Positions 1 through 11,355 of a stretch of 64,000 nt of DNA are shown here, in pieces. Below the pieces are notes generated by a model that ran no database searches, was not told the DNA's origin, and was given only the letters and a program-made list of their open reading frames with translations. Source of the DNA: Ciona savignyi (taxonomy: Eukaryota > Chordata > Ascidiacea > Phlebobranchia > Cionidae); NCBI GenBank assembly GCA_000149265.1, contig CH003313.1:1425738-1489737 (forward strand), read 5' to 3'. The stretch's first letter is position 1, and every line of letters starts with the position of its first letter. A program made the position numbers and the translations under genes.

Positions 1-1330
1 CAATACCTGTAATCATATTAAGTCGGCCACCAACCATAACAACGAGAGGACAGCTCAAGGTGAACTTTTGGCTAAGCGACAAGTAGCAGCCAAATGCACC
101 TGCCCTTAGCACCGCAAAACAAGAATTAAAGAAAAAGCAAAATAGTTCTATAAAAGTAGGCTATTCATGTTGGTGCACAAAAAAATACCTCTTAAATATA
201 GATAAGGGGAATTAATTTTATTTGAATACGTATGAACACCACTAGATATTCATTACACAGTAGCTAGCACATATAAAATTTAATCTCGAATGATTTTTTT
301 AAGTGTATGAAAATTTTTAGAAAAAAAGTTAAAAATGGGCATTAAAAGTTTGCATATCTTAATGAATTACCCCAAATGTCATTGTATAAATACATATTAT
401 TTACTATTGCAGTTGAGGGTTGTGGGGTTTCCTGAAAATTGGTTCAAGGTGGGTATGGGTATCTGAATCGTTTATGTTCGCCTTGAAATTCACTATATCC
501 ACTTCTTTAGGTTTTAAGTGGTTTACTGATTTATATACGTGGTAATAGTGGATTATATTTGTGAATTCGCTTCAATGTCGGGAGCACATTTAAATTTAAC
601 TTTTTTTTGTTTTTTTAATGCGTCACGCTCGTGACAGCCAAGTCCGGTCGTCAGGTCATTGGGAAGAACGTGTTGTCGAATCAGGTTGAAAATTTCAGGA
701 ATCCTTATCTAGCATGCTCACAGTTTTTAATTTCCTGGTAGTGTTAGCTAATATCGATTGCATATGAAATGGCAAAACATGGATGAGTTACTTAAGGAAT
801 TTTTTTTTTACTGACACAACAATAAAAGCACGGCAGCCGTTTTTCCAATTTTCGGCGCCGATTATTCTTCTTCAAAAGCCAATATTTTGGGACTGGTATC
901 CTTCACTTTAAATTGTAAAAAAGATGTTAAAGAGTAAAGTAAACTAGGAAAAAACAACTGTACGTTACATAGCCCGAGTTACACCGGAAACTCATAAAAT
1001 ATAAACGTCATATGTAAAAATAGAATATACTATTACGACGTGTATAAAACAGCTGAACACTTAAAACCACCACAATTTAATAGTTAATTTCAATGCCAAG
1101 AAAATAGATTCGGATACCCCGTGTCGACCACAACCATTTCCGGGAAATCCGCCAAAACTTAATTGGCTTAACTAGAATAAAAATGTCGACGTAGAAAAAA
1201 AAACGGTATTTGTGATCTTTTGAGAATTCCAGCTGAAAAATTATCAAAACTGGAATATTTAATATTCATCTAGCTCGTTTTTGATAACTGTTATTCTTGG
1301 TGATATTTGTTGTACAAGAGATTCTAACAC

Positions 1331-1612
1331 AATAGAATAGAATATTCATGGTTATTCCCGTGAATGGAAAACCAATGGGGGTTAACACACGGGCACACAA
1401 TCGTCAGATCACCTTGCGCCCGCCATCAGGTTACCAGAGCTATTGCAGTGTGTTGTGTATGACTTACACGTTCCTTTATTTTGGTAGAACCCATTAATCC
1501 TCTGGGTTAAGGCAATGTCTTGCACAAAGACACAACCGACTAGCTAGCGATTAGTTTCGAGACTGCAACATTTTGGTTGAAAGTCGTTGCACTAACTAAA
1601 CCATCAGGTCGA
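1331..1612 (-). repeat. SINE, tRNA-derived, TATCC-tailed family (diverged copy)
   Basis: Read on the minus strand it has the family layout: a damaged tRNA-like head near 1600, the conserved middle (the AACCCA...TTAATGGGTTCTACCAAA-like block) and the ATTCACGGG-like end near 1350. Many substitutions suggest an old insertion. Confidence 0.7.
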
Positions 1613-3061
1613 ACAAAATTTTGACAAAGAAAATGTGTGCTTTCATATGTATCTGTAATTTTACTTTATAGGTTGGACTAGTTTAGTGTGTCATCTTTCA
1701 ATCGAAAGGTTGTTGTATCGGAACTATTCGCTTGGTAGCCGATTGTGACTTGCAGGACATCGTATGAACACAGTGGATTATTTGGTCCTAGCAAACCTGA
1801 ACCCCCTTGCGTTTTCCCAATTATGGTGCAGTGTCGTAAATAATTTGGTTTACGAACTTACAAATAACCACCAACACAACATTGCAAATTTTTCTACGAC
1901 AAACTAGTCAGTCAGCGCCCTGGTGTGAAGTCTAGTACATATTGCTTCCAACCATACAAAAAATATAATTGGATACTAATTCTCACATGTGACTGTACAA
2001 AGGTTTAAATACTACCTACCCTCATGTTTATTTAATTTTTTTGATTGCATTGCAAATCATGGGCTCGGTAACCCGTGTCGGGCGGAACACAGTTTTTTTT
2101 TTCAAAAATTTAGGGCTTATTAATTATATTTATATTACTACGATTGGCCTTAAATTTAATAAATCAGTTGTAATAATGAAAATGCACGAAAATTGGCTAC
2201 CATAGGATATGACATTCGTGACGTTACCACAGCACTGACCAAATGACCTCGTGCCCAGCACTGTCGGGTTACCGGAGCTATTAAGGGTGTGCTGTGTATG
2301 ATAAAGACGTTTTTAAGTATTAGTAGAACCTATTAACCCACTAGGTTAGATGTAAGTGTCATGCCCAGGGAAACAACCGTTTTAACTAGCGCCTGATTAA
2401 GGTTATGCAATCCTTGCCCTTTGTTCTATTACAATATAGTGACGGATTGTGATAGAAATACAACAAAGCAGCAACGCAATGTTGACGTTATATTTAAAAT
2501 AAAGCAACAATTTGCCAGTGTATCTTGCTTAAAATACCAGCACCTCTTTTACGTAGGTATTTATTAGTTCTTAGCGTAGAAATAATTTGACTGTAGACAT
2601 GTAGTTCCAACTAAAATATTCTCGGTTAAGCTACCTTAAAAGTTTGGTTTTGTAACTTTGGAAAACCTATTTCTAAAATACGTAGTTTAGCCCACGAACA
2701 AATTTGAAAAAATGCATTTAATAATGGAGTTCGGTGGTAAACATCCGATAAAATAGCGTGGTATCTTAGTGCGTCTAAACCCAGTGGAATAACGGATTCT
2801 GTTAAAAACTAAAGAAAAATCATACACAACACGCAATGCAGTGGCTCCCATTGCCTTTAATGGTTATATTAAAATTTTCGTTTTCTTTTATCGCCACATA
2901 AAAATAGTATTGTCAAGTATTGGAGATCAGTTTACTTTCTACCTCAACAAGTAATAAAAGAAACATCACTGACATACATTAGTTTGCTTTATTAAGGGCG
3001 AGAAAAGATTGACTTAATCTATAAATCAAACGACTTTAAACAACAATGACAAACTTCCCAT

Positions 3062-3067
3062 TTTATT
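3062..3067 (-). terminator. eif3l: Probable eif3l polyadenylation signal
   Basis: AATAAA on the minus strand, about 50 bases after the eif3l stop codon. A second AATAAA-like hexamer lies near 2988. Confidence 0.5.
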
Positions 3068-3118
3068 CACAAATTCTGGTTCTTTACTGCCAACACCGAA
3101 TCCCATTCAGGCGGTTCT

Positions 3119-6100
3119 TCATTTAAGAGCTTTCACGTGTCGGTTTAACTGAAATGCAACAAATAGTTGGCACATCACATATTCTTACTAATGCTGCAAT
3201 ACGTGACCTGTTTTGGGCAACAAGTATTATGAAAATTGACTATTTTGTACGGCCATTTTAGTGCGTCGCCTTTTAGTCAAAGGGTTGCAGGTTCGAAACT
3301 GGTCTTTAGCTAGTCGGCTGTGTTCTTGGCCAAGGTACCCAACGGACATTGCCTGAACCCAGTGAATTAATGGGTTCTACTAAATTAAAAAAAGTGTGAA
3401 TCCTACACAACACACTGCAATAGCTCTGGTAACCCGACAGTGGACGCAAGGTGATCTGGCAGTTGCCGGTGTGTTAACACCCTTGGTTTTACTATTCACT
3501 GGATAAAACATGAATATCTTATCCTATCCTATACATTATCCGATTTCAAGCAATTCCCTACAAAAGTTCGGAATAATAATAAAGGTCAACTGAAACTCGC
3601 TATACCGAAGCTTAGACAACGGGGAAACTATTTTGCTATATTTTGCTGTTTATTTTTAATGCTAAATATTCGTTAAAAAATTTCAGGATTATATATTTTA
3701 CGAACAAACGGACAATAGATGTTGGAAAGTAATAATATGTTTATTATAAATAGCTTAATTAGTACTTACCTCTTCAAATTTATGGATTTGCTTGATGAAG
3801 TAATCCGCATATCCTCGCTGAATCTTCGTGTCCGCTATGTGGATCATGTCCTGTATGTGACGCCACATGGTTATTTGACGTCACAAATCAGATCGATGTT
3901 ATGGCGTAAATAAGGTAGCATGCCTTTTAGGTTAATGTGACAAACATCCATGACGTGTTATGTTCAACCCGAAGTTGAACAGAATGTCTGTTTGACTTAA
4001 TCTCACAATGTCTAACACCAAACACCAAGTTTTCAGTAAAATATGGTATACCGACATATTACCCTGTGTTCCTTAACTGCTAGCATAACATGCGGCAACA
4101 TGACAGGCATATTACGGGTTCAAAACCTGGTCCCACAAAAAAAAACTTAATTTACCCCATCGATGTAGAAATCCACTTCAAGTTGTCCTTCTTGGTCTTT
4201 ATCGCTTCGAGCGTTATTCATTTTGTGCTGTGGATGAAAATATTTTGATATTCTGATAAATTTGGCTTCTTAGGAGGTCAGTAAGCTGTGGGTGTAAAAC
4301 CAGCCGTGGTTGTGTGCTTGGTCAAGACGCTTAGCAGAAACGCCTGAACCTAGTGGACTATCGAGTTGTACTAAAACTACAGGAACTTCCCATTTATATA
4401 CAACACACTGCAATACCTCAGGTGCCTAACTTAATGGCGAGCTAAAGACTGCCTATATGATTATACTCTTTTCGTTTTAGCATCGACATGAATAAAATCG
4501 TAAGTAGTAGTACAGTAAACAGACCAACCTTTAGGCACATAAGCTGTGCAGTGAAGTCCTCAATGTCCATATCGAGGAAAGCAGCCAACTTTTCCACAGG
4601 CATTGTGGAATAAAGCTTAAGGTAACTACGTATGGTGGGGAGGCGTGCTTGCTGTTCCACTTCTTCCAAGAAAACCTGGGGTGATGTTTCTTTTCAAATA
4701 GTTGAATGGTTAGTAACGGTGTGTTGGGTCACCAGCCTGATGGTTTAAAGTTCAAAACCCACCTAAAGTACCTGTTGCTAGTCGGTCACGGCTTTGCGAT
4801 AGGCACTTGGCAAAAAAATTGCTGAACTACAATATTAAGTAAAATATATGTCTCTATCTTATAAAACACGGTTTTGTGTATTTTATAAGACAGGGACATC
4901 CGTTTTTTTTTGCAAACCAGACCTCTACCAAGTATTCTTACGACTGTCCATTTAGTAGTGTATTTCTAACCCACAAAACAGACAGAAGCAACTGATACAA
5001 ACAAATACCTACCTTGCACTGGTGGTGTAGCGGTTCCTTGTGGGAGTTAAGCGGTCCAGCATCAAAGTTGGGGGCAACTGGGGATAGAAACTTGGGGCAT
5101 CCAAATGAATATGATTCTTCAAAGGCAGTTTTCTCACTGTAGGATAAAAGGCAATGTGGGATGAATAGGTGTGGACAAACTGTTGGGGGGCATAATTGGT
5201 ATTATAGGGTGACGTGAAGATTGTTTGATCCCTTAAGATAACATAGGAAAGTTAGATAATTCCCACAAGTTTCAGCTTATTAAAAATTACAAACAAAAAT
5301 GCTAGAAGCCGAAATGTGCACCCACCCCTTCTGCATTCGTCCCCACTTATCAGCTCCGATCTTCTCCTTCATGGCTTGCGATAATGACTCATCGATTCTC
5401 ACCGGGTATAACGTTGCACACAACCCCAGTAAGTTGAACATTTGGTCGGTTTGTTTATTTATCTAGGTGAGTGGGTGTATTAGGCAACAAAAGGGGGGTG
5501 TGGTAAAAACATGACAATCGGCGAAATAGGATAGGATATTCATGTTTATTCTGTGAATGGCAAACCAAGGGGGTTAATACACAGACAATCATCAGATCAC
5601 CTCGCGCCCACTGTAATCCCAATAAATGTCTGTGTCTTAGTCTTAAGCAAGAAACACAAGATATACTGCAACAGTTAAAAAATGTACTTAATCGTAATCA
5701 GCCTTAGCAATATACATTTCAATATGGCAATTAAACAAAGTCCTTGATAGCAATATTACAAACCATGTCCATCTTGTATTGACTGGATCGCTGCAAAGTG
5801 GTGTTCTTGGTGCGTTGAATGTAGGTGAGAATGCTGGAGAAGGTGTCAATGGCGGCTTGGTATTTCCGCATCATCATGTAAGCGAATCCAACATAATAAT
5901 ACGTGGTGATCTGGCATTCGGGGACTCGGGAATACACTGTGCTCTACGGGAAGCTGGTATTAATGGTTTGCAATGCCAGTATGCAAAATTTGCACAGAAG
6001 TTTTAAATAAAAATATTTAAGTTTAGTTTGATGTGGAACAAAACAAACGGATATTTGAACAACAAAACACCCTTTAAAACGTAAAAACTTTTTTTGCATA

Positions 6101-9100
6101 CATACTGTTTACCACAGAGGTATGTTCTGGCCAGTATAAAAGCTACTGTTTAACATGCCAAAGGAAAGAAAGAACAGGGCTTTATTTACAAAATATTTAA
6201 CTCTCATGAAGCAGCGAAATATTTAGGTCCTGCAACACGGCTTACCCGCTTTGTAATGTTTATGTTTTCGAGGACTGATAACGCATGCTGGTAGTCTCCA
6301 AGCAGACTGTGCAGCCGTAGAAGGCCGATAAGACTGAAGTAACCGAGCATCTTGTACAGCGAGCAGCCTCCGAATATACCTGGTGTGTATGGAACAATGC
6401 AGCTAATGAAATGGTATACAATAAAACAAAATACTAACATTAGCGAAACTGACAATCGTTACAACTTAGTTATCAAATAGAAATTTTATTGTCCACTGTC
6501 AGGGTGCTTAAGCTATTGCAGCGTTTCATTTAAAAAAACTATTCTGACAAATTTTTACAGACAATTGAATCCACTGAGTTGAGGCACTAGCTGCCTAAAA
6601 TAAGAAAGTTACACACTCTACCACTCTTCTACACGCCAACACATACTAACCTGCCACATTAGCAATGGCATCCTGGTTCATCCCCTCGTTATACGCTTGT
6701 AACTGTTCGTTGATCTTCGATTTATCAACGAGGGAATGCAAAACGTTCAACACACTGTGGATGTTCCATATCTGGGCAAGATTAGTATAATGTCACTTAA
6801 ACTGGACCATAGAACAAGATATCGTAGAGGGGTAATTTTTTACATTGTTTTTGATGTATGTTAAGTCGAAAAGTCACACAAGCAATTAAAATAATGTCAC
6901 ACCGAAACCATTTTAGTGCTGACTAATGAAAGTTTACCTTGGGATTTCCCCTTAATATGTCGATTTCTTCTTCGGACTTTTTGCTGAGCTTGCATCGATA
7001 TTGGGTGAAGGCTTGAAACTAGGGTGTAAAAGGGTAACACTATTATCATCATAGTTTACTTTTATCAGAAAAGGAACAAAAATGTTTAATGTCTTTAATT
7101 TAAAACGTGTATAGTGGGCAACAAAGCAATTTTTATTTTTTGGACTGTAATAATAAGAAAAATAACATACAAAATACTTGCAGTTGGTTTGTTTTAGTCC
7201 AAAGAACAAGATTACATACAGATTATACACCAAATGTGGCTTTGGTCGCCAAATTACAGAACATTTCTGTAGATTCTACCTCGACCTGAATTGCTTTTTA
7301 GTATATTTAAAATATATTTTTGAAGCATTTCTACAGTGTATGGTAATGTTACTTGTAGTACATATAGCAATTAAAAAAAATATCTAAGACATTATAGGAT
7401 ATTAACAAAAACAAACCAAAAAAAAGTAGAAACAAAGAGCATGCTTTATCTATGAAAAACATCATCATGTATATTCGAAAAAGTAAACCTAAATTTGTTA
7501 TACTTTGACTGTACAAACTTGAAACTTAAGAAATAAATTAAGAAAAGTTGAACCTGATAAATGAACTCATCAATGATGTCCCACAACCACTGGTTGGGAA
7601 GATCCAATGCTACCGGCCCATCCGCATCTGAATGATGGAAAATTGTAAGTATGCGGAAATAATGCTTTGCGTAATATGAATTTGATCCAAAAATACTAAA
7701 AGTTCCAACATATAAATGCATTATCACTTTTGGTTAAATGAAATAACAAAAATAATTTTAGAATCCCATTAGATTTATATCAATATACAAAATTGAAAAA
7801 TCATTTTTGTTGTTTCCCTTGTGACAAAATAACACCGTCATCCCTATATATCTTAATTGCAATACCTAGTAGTAAGGATAGGATGCTAACAAACAATACA
7901 TGTTGTAAAAACGGTGAGTAATAAAGGGTATACATAATTATTAAATATGTGGTATAAGGACAAAAATATAGTTAAGGAAGCTTAGCTTGTAGCAGTTTGG
8001 GTTTAAAAAGCAAAGTGACAATGAACACTTACTAAGAATATAGTTGAAGAGATCGCAGTAGTTGTAATATGACTTGAACCTCTGTTCCTGGGTTGGACCA
8101 GACTGTATCCGTGCGTAGATGTGGCGGTAATACAACTCTTTGTACATGATTAGGAAGAGTGGGTCTGTAACGAACGTGGCGGTTGGTATTAAGAATGCAC
8201 AACAAATAGGACACAACTACGGTGGTAAATATGGCCGAATCTTTTTCATGTAAGCAGAAATGAGTAGAATTCAAAGTGTTCTTGTTAAACTCATTTTTCA
8301 TAGGCAGCTGTGTTATTTCCATTTAGTATTATTTAATTAATTTTGTCTTGGTTATTAAGAAAAGAAAAATATTTTTTACATTTAATTTAATTACTGGTAC
8401 TTATGACTGATCAATTTCCCTATTTCAGAACTTATTATCCTAATTAATAACAGTTCTGAGTAATTATATGCTATGATACAATTTTTTAGCATTTTAATAC
8501 TATATGAAAACAATTTTTCTACACAATGCGAAAGTTAGATCTAAGATTAGCAGCATATTGCAATAGAAGGGATTGTAATGCAATGGGCATTGTTGAAATA
8601 AGACCATTTTCACTATTGGAGCAATAGAAAAATGGTAGATCAGACGTTTGTTCAATATTGGTTAAGGTAATTCGACCAATTAGCTTGCTGGGTTAGTGCG
8701 CGCCTTTCAGGCAAAAGGTTCAGGTTCAAAACGGGTTGCTACGTAGTTTGTAGTATCCTTGGGCAAGACGCTTAAAAGATATTGCTGGAACCTAGCAGAT
8801 TAATGGGTTCCACCAAATTAAAGAAACATCTGAATCAACACAACACACTGCAATAGCTCAGGTAACCGATCTGATAATTACCCATGTGTTAACGGCAATT
8901 GCGTTTTCTTATTTATATAAATAATCACGATTACGAATGTCCTATCATATCCTTAATCATGATTTAAGTCGTCTCCACAAGGTAATCCCAAAACTTGATT
9001 TGTACATCCATAACAACAGAACCAACAATTACCGTTTCCCACAATATGAACAATTGATTCAGCTTCGGGCCACGCCTCGCTCGAGAAAAACTTCTCGGTG

Positions 9101-10427
9101 AGATGGTTCCATCTACATAAAACAGTTTTTCACCATAACAAACTGTTGGGAAATATTTAATACAAGGAACATACTCATGGTGAGTGTATAGGGTGGAAAT
9201 TTGATTCCAAAGTAGCATGACAGCTGTTTTAAAGTTAAAAGCACATTGAAAAGCAGACTTAAAACACATCCCAGATTTAATTACATATACAAATAATAAT
9301 ATGTTTGACATTAATTCCAAAAAAATCTTTCAATGGGGATTTCTCAACACTTCTTTTTATATGACAGCTGGTAATAATCCTTTTCAGTATGATAAAAGTA
9401 ATTATAACACAAATTGACTAAATGCATTGACAGACCAAAAATATATCTCTCTAAAATACTAACCCATTCTCATAATAGTTTTCAATCTCGTATACGTTTT
9501 GATCATTTAATGCTTTTTGAAAATACTGTAGATATTTTTGCACAGGTTGTGGTATTGCCTGTCGATGCCGTTCATACTCCAAGTCCAAGTTCGGGTCTCC
9601 AGTGTGGCCTTGTTGGTCCACGTAGTCATTCTCAAACCCAGTCTGCACAATACAATTTTTATTTTTGTTTCTTACACTGCAGCGTTTACCACCAACAATT
9701 TGAAAATACATAGGATAGGATAGGATATTCATCTTTATCCCTGTGGATGAGAAAACCAAGGGGGTTAACACACGGGAAATCGTCAGATCACCTCGCGCCC
9801 ATCGTCGGGTTACCGGAGCTATTGCAGTGTGTTGTATATAATAGACACGTTCCTTCAATTTGGTAGAACCCATTAATCCGTTGGGTTTAGGCAATGTCCG
9901 TAAAGTGCCTTGCCCAAGGACACAACCGAATAGCTAGCGACCAGTTTCGCATCTTCAACCTTTCGATTGAAAGGCGACGCACTTAACCGTTAGACCAACG
10001 GGCCGGACTATGTCATATATATACCAAAACAAATATGGTGTTAACTAAAAATCCAACAATTAACAAAAAAAATAAAAAAATACTGTGGAAAGATACTACA
10101 GCAAAACAGAAAGGCTCTAAAAAAAACTAAAAGTTATCTAGTTTGGTGCCTTAGATCACATGGATAATAACAGTCAGCAAAAGCTCTGGTATGTTTCTCA
10201 ACTGACAATTTATGGTGTAATTGCTACCGGATCTTGCATAGGCACAGTCGGGTTACTGGAACTTTTTACTTATTGCAATATTTATGCTTGTTATATAAAA
10301 CAATGCTTTAAATGTTTTATATTAACCTTTTTTATTCCGATTTGTTGTTTTATCTTATTACAGCTTAATAACTAACTCAGGTTAAATATCTCACCATTTC
10401 CTCGTATGATCCGCCTTCCTTGTTCAT
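3119..10427 (-). CDS. eif3l: Eukaryotic translation initiation factor 3 subunit L
   Basis: Subunit L of the eIF3 complex, a PCI-domain component that helps recruit mRNA to the 40S ribosome in the cytoplasm. Fifteen coding exons, 5' to 3': 10395-10427, 9464-9642, 9033-9112, 8033-8164, 7554-7627, 6938-7018, 6651-6771, 6246-6379, 5764-5943, 5326-5462, 5013-5136, 4529-4675, 4156-4227, 3770-3850, 3119-3148. They sum to 1605 nt, giving 534 aa against about 564 in human. Diagnostic blocks include [74 protein letters not shown] and the C-terminal IHKFEE. All junctions are GT-AG and phases agree. The start is the ATG of [11 protein letters not shown], a short first exon; the N-terminus is less conserved than the rest. 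Intron 1 carries a full SINE. The gene is divergent from srsf2 and about 0.9 kb from it. Confidence 0.95.
3249..3531 (+). repeat. SINE, TATCC-tailed family
   Basis: Box B-like GGTTGCAGGTTCGAAACTGG near 3284, the central conserved block, and an ATCCTATCCT tail at the right end. It lies in the last intron of eif3l, in the opposite orientation to the gene. Confidence 0.85.
5525..5615 (-). repeat. SINE 3' fragment
   Basis: Only the tail-side 90 bases of the SINE family are present, beginning with the AGGATAGGAT tail (as read on plus) and ending in the CCTCGCGCCCAC block. It lies in an eif3l intron and is 5'-truncated, as expected of retroposition. Confidence 0.8.
8683..8912 (+). repeat. SINE, TATCC-tailed family (diverged)
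   Basis: It has the head GGTTAGTGCGCGCC, box B-like AAAGGTTCAGGTTCAAAACG and the central block, and lacks a clear tail. It lies in an eif3l intron. Confidence 0.75.
9646..9711 (-). repeat. Conserved dispersed module, copy 1
   Basis: On the minus strand this carries GGTGGTAAACGCTGCAG followed by AAGAAACAAAAAT and AAAAATTGTATTGTGCAG. Very similar copies lie at 11714-11780 and 36544-36606. This copy runs directly into the splice acceptor of eif3l exon 2. Confidence 0.75.
9711..10007 (-). repeat. Full-length SINE, TATCC-tailed family
   Basis: A near-consensus copy in eif3l intron 1. Read on minus: tRNA-like head (box A-like GTCTAACGGTTAAGTGCGTC, box B-like GGTTGAAGATGCGAAACTGG), body, and a tail of TATCC repeats. 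Confidence 0.9.
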
Positions 10428-11355
10428 GTCAGCTTTTGCTTTTGAAATGCACTTTAAATTTTGGAAAATTGGCCTTTATTCTGATAAACATACAACCACT
10501 ACGCACGTGAGAGTTGGCATATGAATGACAGGTTGGTGATGCGTGGGAATGATTAAAATGTTGCTTTATAGATCGTGCCCGTCCAAGCTTCAGTTCGGGC
10601 AAGGAATTTAAAAAGATATTTCTTATAAGCATTGGTCAGGGCAAGCGGTTAAGAATTAGGTAAGTGACGCTATATGTCGCTACATAGATTATAGTTAAAG
10701 GACGGGTTTCACTGTTGAGTTTGCAAAAAAAAAACTGTTGAGTTTACACATTGCGTTTCAGATGAAATGTATTGGGGCAGAAACAGATTGATAGATGGTC
10801 AGTTGTGTCCTTGGCCATGGCACTTAGGTGACATTGCCTGAAACCTGTGGATTAATTGGTTCAAATTAAAGGAACGCCTCAATCACAGAACACACTAAAA
10901 TAGCTTTGGTAACCAGACGGTGGGCGCCAGGTGATTTGACAAAATTACTCATTCTTTTGAGGACGCCCCTTGCGTTTTCGCATGTCACCACGCAGTCAAC
11001 TGTGCAGAACAATAGTGGGATCTTGTTTAACGTTTGCAGCAAAACATAACTTTTAAATGTGTAATTTAAATGTGGTTTTACAAAAAAACATATTTAACAC
11101 GTGGTTTGCACTTATAAAAAATAAATACGTATCGAAATTTGGAATCTAACCAAGATACTCGGGTTAAAGTGCTTAATACGACCGACAGGTAGATAGCGTG
11201 TTAAATTTGCGCTTATATATTAATTAAGTAAAAAGGTTTTTAAATTCGATTTATCGATTTGTACTCACCGTTAACTGTTTTTTTTTAAATTTGTTTATGT
11301 TTTTAATTTATAATACCTTACAGAGGTGATATTTGTATAAAGGAAATTGTTAAAA
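10428..11355. promoter_or_regulatory. Divergent eif3l / srsf2 intergenic region
   Basis: 928 bases between two divergent start codons, so both promoters and 5' leaders must lie here or be supplied by trans-splicing. A degenerate SINE (about 10770-10985, plus) occupies the middle. No TATA box or other motif stands out. Confidence 0.5.
11322..11323 (+). promoter_or_regulatory. srsf2: Splice acceptor in the srsf2 5' leader (candidate trans-splice site)
   Basis: A T-rich tract is followed by ATACCTTACAG, then 32 bases of leader before the srsf2 ATG. An acceptor with no obvious upstream exon fits either a 5' UTR intron or spliced-leader trans-splicing, which is common in Ciona. Confidence 0.45.

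Larger units (their letters stand above)
1..3118. other. Intergenic region, left edge; repeats only
   Basis: No exon-like open frame with flanking splice sites was found on either strand. The stretch holds degenerate SINE copies (about 1331-1612 and 2196-2430, both minus) and one half of a long dispersed repeat (about 690-1160) that reappears near 41.1-42.0 kb. The right end contains the probable 3' UTR of eif3l on the minus strand. Confidence 0.6.

Noticed and set aside
9451-9894. A 147-codon minus frame beginning [16 protein letters not shown]
   Set aside because: Its first half is SINE sequence (the same [10 protein letters not shown] translation recurs at 25050, 45145 and 51184); only the last part is a genuine eif3l exon.
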